A stretch of DNA of 8,252 nucleotides from JBFWWW01 sp050245975. Lineage in GTDB: Bacteria; Pseudomonadota; Alphaproteobacteria; Rhizobiales; Hyphomicrobiaceae. The stretch lies in contig JBFWWW010000181.1 of the NCBI GenBank assembly GCA_050245975.1, positions 1-8,252 on the forward strand, written 5' to 3'. The notes beneath the pieces are model-generated. The model was given only the letters and a program-made list of their open reading frames with translations. It was not told the origin of the DNA and searched no databases. Positions within the stretch are counted from its first letter, which is position 1. The number at the start of each line of letters is the position of its first letter. Below, piece by piece: positions 6,036-8,252 of this stretch. Made by a program: the position numbers and the translations under genes.

Positions 6036-6443
6036 ATGGATAGCGCAGACAAAAAGGACATCGTCGGTCTGACCGCAGAAATCGTGTCGGCCTACGTCAG
6101 CAACAATACTGTGGCCGCCAGTGATCTTCCCGGTCTGATCGGGGAAGTACACGACGCTTTGGGCCGTGCCGCCCAGAAAGTCGGTCAGGTCGAGCGGGAG
6201 GAGCTGAAGCCCGCCGTCACTGTCAAGAAATCGGTCATGCCCGATTACTTGATCTGCCTCGAGGACGGAAAGAAGTTCAAGTCTTTGAAGCGCCACCTCC
6301 GCACCCACTACAACCTTTCGCCGGAGGAATACCGCGAGAAATGGGGTCTGCCCCCGGACTATCCGATGGTGGCACCCAACTATGCTGCCGCGCGCTCAGA
6401 ACTGGCCAAGCAGATGGGTCTCGGGACGCGCAAGGACAAATAG
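6036..6443 (+). CDS. mucR: MucR/Ros family zinc-finger transcriptional regulator
   Basis: This 135-residue protein has the typical MucR layout. An N-terminal helical oligomerisation part, DIVGLTAEIVSAYVSNNTVA (8-27) followed by LPGLIGEVHDAL, precedes a variable linker and the C-terminal Ros-type zinc finger CLEDGKKFKSLKRHLRTH (74-91), then YNLSPEEYREKWGLPPDYPMV and the SELAKQMGLG tail. The predicted zinc ligands are C74, D77, H87 and H91: the second Cys of the Agrobacterium Ros finger is Asp here, a variant common in this family. MucR proteins repress or silence genes by binding AT-rich DNA, with roles in exopolysaccharide, motility, cell cycle and host interaction in rhizobia, Brucella and Caulobacter. 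The ATG at 6036 has AAGAGGA upstream; an in-frame GTG at 5985 would add 17 residues. The stop lies 3 bp from that of the convergent small gene. Family is certain; targets are unknown. Confidence 0.95.
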   Translation: MDSADKKDIVGLTAEIVSAYVSNNTVAASDLPGLIGEVHDALGRAAQKVGQVEREELKPAVTVKKSVMPDYLICLEDGKKFKSLKRHLRTHYNLSPEEYREKWGLPPDYPMVAPNYAAARSELAKQMGLGTRKDK

Positions 6444-6446
6444 GCG

Positions 6447-6791
6447 TTACGGCCTCGCGCGCTTCCTGTCCCCGGCCGCGCGCTGCAGCGCCGCCAGCTC
6501 GGCCCGATAGGCTTTCGCGAGCTGGGCGTGCCGCGCGACGCTGTAGGTCCAGTGTCCCGCCCGTCCGCGCCGTCGCTCCGCGCGCAGGAGGCGGCGCAGC
6601 TTCATCACCACCCGCAGCCGTCCGGCACGGCTTTCGTCCGCCAGCTCGTCCGGCCAGAGCGGCAGCAGGCCGGTCAGCGCCGCGGTGCGATCGTAGGTCT
6701 CGACGGCGGCGCGCTGCGCGCGGACCTCGGGTGCGGCAGAGCTGCGGATCCGGTTGCGAGATCCGCGATACGGAGGGCGTGCGATTGGCAT
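6447..6791 (-). CDS. Small, very basic hypothetical protein with a YSVARH motif
   Basis: This 114-residue protein is rich in Arg and Ala and predicted mostly helical. I know no function for it. Visible parts are a disordered basic N-terminus, a conserved-looking core ETYDRTAALTGLLPLWPDEL (31-50), a charged helix RLRVVMKLRRLLRAERRRG and then WTYSVARH (81-88) leading into a final helix AQLAKAYRAELAALQ. From memory, the YSVARH helix recalls alphaproteobacterial DUF6477-type proteins, but I cannot confirm this. The ATG at 6791 is preferred; a TTG at 6827 would give 126 residues, and neither has a good ribosome site. Coding rather than shadow status is supported by the fit of the frame between mucR and the next divergent gene, by the absence of a better frame here, and by the sensible helix composition. 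It could bind nucleic acid given its charge, which is inference only. Confidence 0.65.
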   Translation of the reverse strand: MPIARPPYRGSRNRIRSSAAPEVRAQRAAVETYDRTAALTGLLPLWPDELADESRAGRLRVVMKLRRLLRAERRRGRAGHWTYSVARHAQLAKAYRAELAALQRAAGDRKRARP

Positions 6792-7002
6792 GCCCCAGCA
6801 TCGCAGGCGCAGGACCCGCGGGGACAAGCGCGCGCACGATCCGGCAACGTTAGTGCCGGTTTACCAAACGCCGGTGTTATCCCCGCCCGCGGCCGCTCCA
6901 CTACCATGCGCCATCGGCAGACGGTGACCTTCCTGTCCCGGACCACTGCCTGTCCGCTTCAGACGAGTGACACAGCCTGTCTTGAACCGGATCGGGGTCG
7001 AC
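6792..7002. other. Divergent spacer between the small basic gene and the DnaA-like gene
   Basis: This 211-bp gap should contain promoters in both directions, but I find no strong -35/-10 pair. An imperfect dyad, ccggttt-acc-aaacgccgg (6856-6874), flanks the core GTTTACCAAAC and is followed by TTATCCCCG (6877-6885), a 7/9 match to the DnaA box. The latter is expected often by chance. Confidence 0.4.
6856..6874. promoter_or_regulatory. Imperfect palindrome in the divergent spacer, candidate operator
   Basis: GTTT-ACC-AAAC is a perfect short dyad; CCGG on both outer sides extends it with a 2-base offset. The half sequence TTTACCAA resembles the CtrA half site TTAACCAT at 6 of 8 positions, which is not enough to assign it. 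Confidence 0.25.
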
Positions 7003-7401
7003 ATGATGCATCCCAGCCTGCCGCCAGTCGGTGGCCGTCCGTCTGTCCTTCCGCAATCGTCCTGCCTCGCCGATCGCGTGCTGCGCGATGTGGTGGAGGA
7101 GATGGTTGCGCGCGTCTTCTTCATCGGCCGCGGGGAGCTGGAGTGCGCCACACGCGGACCGGCGACGGCCGCGTTCGCCCGTCAGGTGGCGATGTACCTC
7201 GTGCACATCACGTTCGGGCTCTCGCTGACCGAGGTGGGCCGCGCGTTCGGGCGCGACCGCACCACGGTCGCGCATGCCTGCTCCATCGTCGAGGACCGCC
7301 GCGACGATCCGGTGCTCGACCGTGCGCTCGAGCTCCTGGAAAGTGCGGCCCGCCTTCTCGTCGCGGCCGCGATGGCGCAGCCGCGCCGGGCCGGCTGGTG
7401 A
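7003..7401 (+). CDS. Stand-alone DnaA domain IV-like helix-turn-helix protein
   Basis: This 132-residue protein matches the C-terminal DNA-binding domain of DnaA (Bac_DnaA_C) and has no AAA+ ATPase part. The match covers RGPATAAFARQVAMYLVHIT (51-70), then LSLTEVGRAFGRDRTTVAHA (74-93), and SIVEDRRDDPVLDRALELLE. This order equals DnaA's basic-loop helix, helix-turn-helix and signature RDHTTVLHA, with His replaced by Arg (R86). Residues 22-49 (helical, VVEEMVARVFFIGRGEL) resemble the helix that leads into domain IV. It probably binds double-stranded DNA, perhaps DnaA-box-like sites, but cannot use ATP. The start at 7003 is preferred (GGGG at 6994-6997); ATG at 7006 or GTG at 6967 are alternatives. 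Its TGA overlaps the ATG of the DUF6456 gene by one base. Such proteins are often annotated only as helix-turn-helix proteins in Hyphomicrobiales. Role unknown. Confidence 0.88.
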   Translation: MMHPSLPPVGGRPSVLPQSSCLADRVLRDVVEEMVARVFFIGRGELECATRGPATAAFARQVAMYLVHITFGLSLTEVGRAFGRDRTTVAHACSIVEDRRDDPVLDRALELLESAARLLVAAAMAQPRRAGW

Positions 7402-8228
7402 TGGCTGCGATGCGCGCGGTTCCGGCTGGTCCTGTCGAGGCCCTGCCGGGCAAACGCCTGCGCCGTCTGCTGGACGGCCTGGCGCGGAAGGGCGCCTGCC
7501 TGATGCCGCTCGCCGATGCCGGCGAATGCCGCTACGGGCTGCGCATCGACGGCAGCGAACGCACCGCGGCCGTCTTCACCCGCGCCGAGGTGGCGCGCGC
7601 CCGGGAGACCGGGTGGATCGCCCCCGGTCCTTGCGGCGTCCGCCTCGTCCTGACGCAGGCCGGTGCAGCCCGCAGGCGTCGCGCGGCGAGGCCGCAGCCG
7701 GCGCGGCGGCAACCAGCAGGAAAGCAGCAGCGATCACGGCAGACGTCGCCGCTCGCCTGGCTTCTCAACCGCCGCGACAAGACCGGCGCGCCGCTCATCT
7801 CGCGCGCCCAGTTCGACGCCGGTGAGCGTCTGGCGCAGGACTTCTGGCGCGCGCAGCTCACCCCGCGCGTGACGCAGGGCTGGAGCACGCCGTCGGCGAC
7901 GCGCCGGGCGCGCCGTTCCGCGCCCGGTGCCGGGATCGACATGCTGGACGGCGTCGTCGCCGCGCGCGAGCGCGTGCAGCGGGCGCTCGCCGTCGTCGGG
8001 CCGGAGCTGGCGGACATCCTGGTCGACGTGTGCTGTCTGGAGATCGGGCTCGAGACGGCCGAGAAGCAGGAGAGCTGGCCGCAGCGGGCGGGCAAGGTGG
8101 TCCTGGACCTGGCATTGACGCGTCTTGCCCGCCACTACGGCCTTGTCGCGCCGGAGCAACCGGCGCGCAGCCGCATCCGTCACTGGGGCGCGGCGGATTT
8201 CAGGCCCGGCATCGACGCGTGGCGCTGA
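7401..8228 (+). CDS. DUF6456 domain protein with likely winged-helix N-terminus
   Basis: This 275-residue protein has two parts. Residues 18-92 (RLRRLLDGLARKG, YGLRIDGSERTAAVFTRAEV, GWIAPGPCGVRLVLTQAG) read like a winged helix: helices, then a strand-rich wing, ending in an LT-x-AG turn often seen in MarR-like repressors. An Arg/Gln/Pro linker (about 93-115) leads to the DUF6456 domain (117-250): SPLAWLLNRRDKTG, ISRAQFDAGERLAQDFWRAQLTPRVTQGW, then a helix ending AARERVQRALAVVGPELADILVDVCC, followed by GLETAEKQESWPQRAGKVVLDLALTRLARHYGL. The domain is helical and typical of alphaproteobacteria; I know no assigned function. The ATG at 7401 shares its A with the TGA of the preceding gene (TGATG), so translation is probably coupled and the two products may act together. 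A GTG just upstream at 7398 is possible. The family call is from recall. Confidence 0.88.
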   Translation: MAAMRAVPAGPVEALPGKRLRRLLDGLARKGACLMPLADAGECRYGLRIDGSERTAAVFTRAEVARARETGWIAPGPCGVRLVLTQAGAARRRRAARPQPARRQPAGKQQRSRQTSPLAWLLNRRDKTGAPLISRAQFDAGERLAQDFWRAQLTPRVTQGWSTPSATRRARRSAPGAGIDMLDGVVAARERVQRALAVVGPELADILVDVCCLEIGLETAEKQESWPQRAGKVVLDLALTRLARHYGLVAPEQPARSRIRHWGAADFRPGIDAWR

Positions 8229-8249
8229 CCGAGACGCGCGTCGTCAGCG
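8223..8249 (+). terminator. Inverted repeat over the DUF6456 stop codon, possible terminator
   Basis: cgctgac (8223-8229) pairs with gtcagcg (8243-8249), 7 bp, around a 13-nt loop that itself contains the palindrome gacgcgcgtc (8233-8242). The window ends 3 bases later, so whether a T-tract follows cannot be seen. Confidence 0.35.
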
Positions 8250-8252
8250 GGC

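Noticed and set aside
6277..6837. Alternative minus-strand frame overlapping mucR and the small basic gene
   Set aside because: It overlaps the certain mucR gene, is dominated by Arg/Ala/Pro repeats and lacks the ordered helices of the chosen frame at 6447-6791.
6528..7400. Upstream extension of the DUF6456 frame
   Set aside because: It stays open by composition but runs antisense to the small basic gene and over the DnaA-like gene in another frame. Family resemblance starts after 7401, where the TGATG start lies.
1..8252. Search for CRISPR arrays, IS ends, tRNA genes and phage attachment sites
   Set aside because: No spaced direct repeats, transposase frames, terminal inverted repeats or tRNA-like cloverleaf sequences were seen by eye.

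Overview
The window reads as chromosome from a high-GC alphaproteobacterium, most likely of the order Hyphomicrobiales (Rhizobiales). The basis is a MucR/Ros-family zinc-finger regulator, a DUF6456 protein, a stand-alone DnaA domain IV-like protein, and strongly G/C-biased third codon positions. No rRNA, tRNA, IS element, phage gene or CRISPR array was seen. The window holds eight whole genes and one gene cut by its left edge.

Left part (1-5480). The 3' portion of a DUF2076 gene on the + strand meets a series of minus-strand genes head to head across a terminator-like inverted repeat. Read in the direction of transcription, the minus-strand series is msrB (methionine-R-sulfoxide reductase), an oligopeptidase B-type S9 peptidase, a class I SAM-dependent methyltransferase, and an LtrA-family membrane protein. 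The gaps are 99, 66 and 43 bp, so this could be one transcription unit or a set of loosely linked genes. The gene pair msrB and oligopeptidase B fits protein damage repair and peptide turnover. The methyltransferase and LtrA have no evident link to them.

Middle (5481-6035). A 555-bp gene-free region, richer in A/T than its surroundings, separates msrB from the divergent mucR gene. It carries promoter-like hexamers and small dyad symmetries and is probably the control region for both directions.

Right part (6036-8252). mucR is followed, tail to tail with only 3 bp between stop codons, by a minus-strand gene for a small very basic protein of unknown function. Across a 211-bp divergent spacer lies a + strand pair: a DnaA domain IV-like DNA-binding protein with no AAA+ domain, and a DUF6456 protein with a likely winged-helix N-terminus. 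The pair is linked by a 1-base TGATG overlap, implying translational coupling. At least two, probably three, of these four proteins bind DNA, so this end looks like a regulatory or chromosome-biology cluster and is the least understood part of the window.

Two structures are not explained by the genes. One is an intrinsic-terminator-like hairpin with a six-T tract on the + strand at the end of msrB, pointing against the local genes. The other is a perfect 10-bp hairpin 12 nt upstream of the methyltransferase start.
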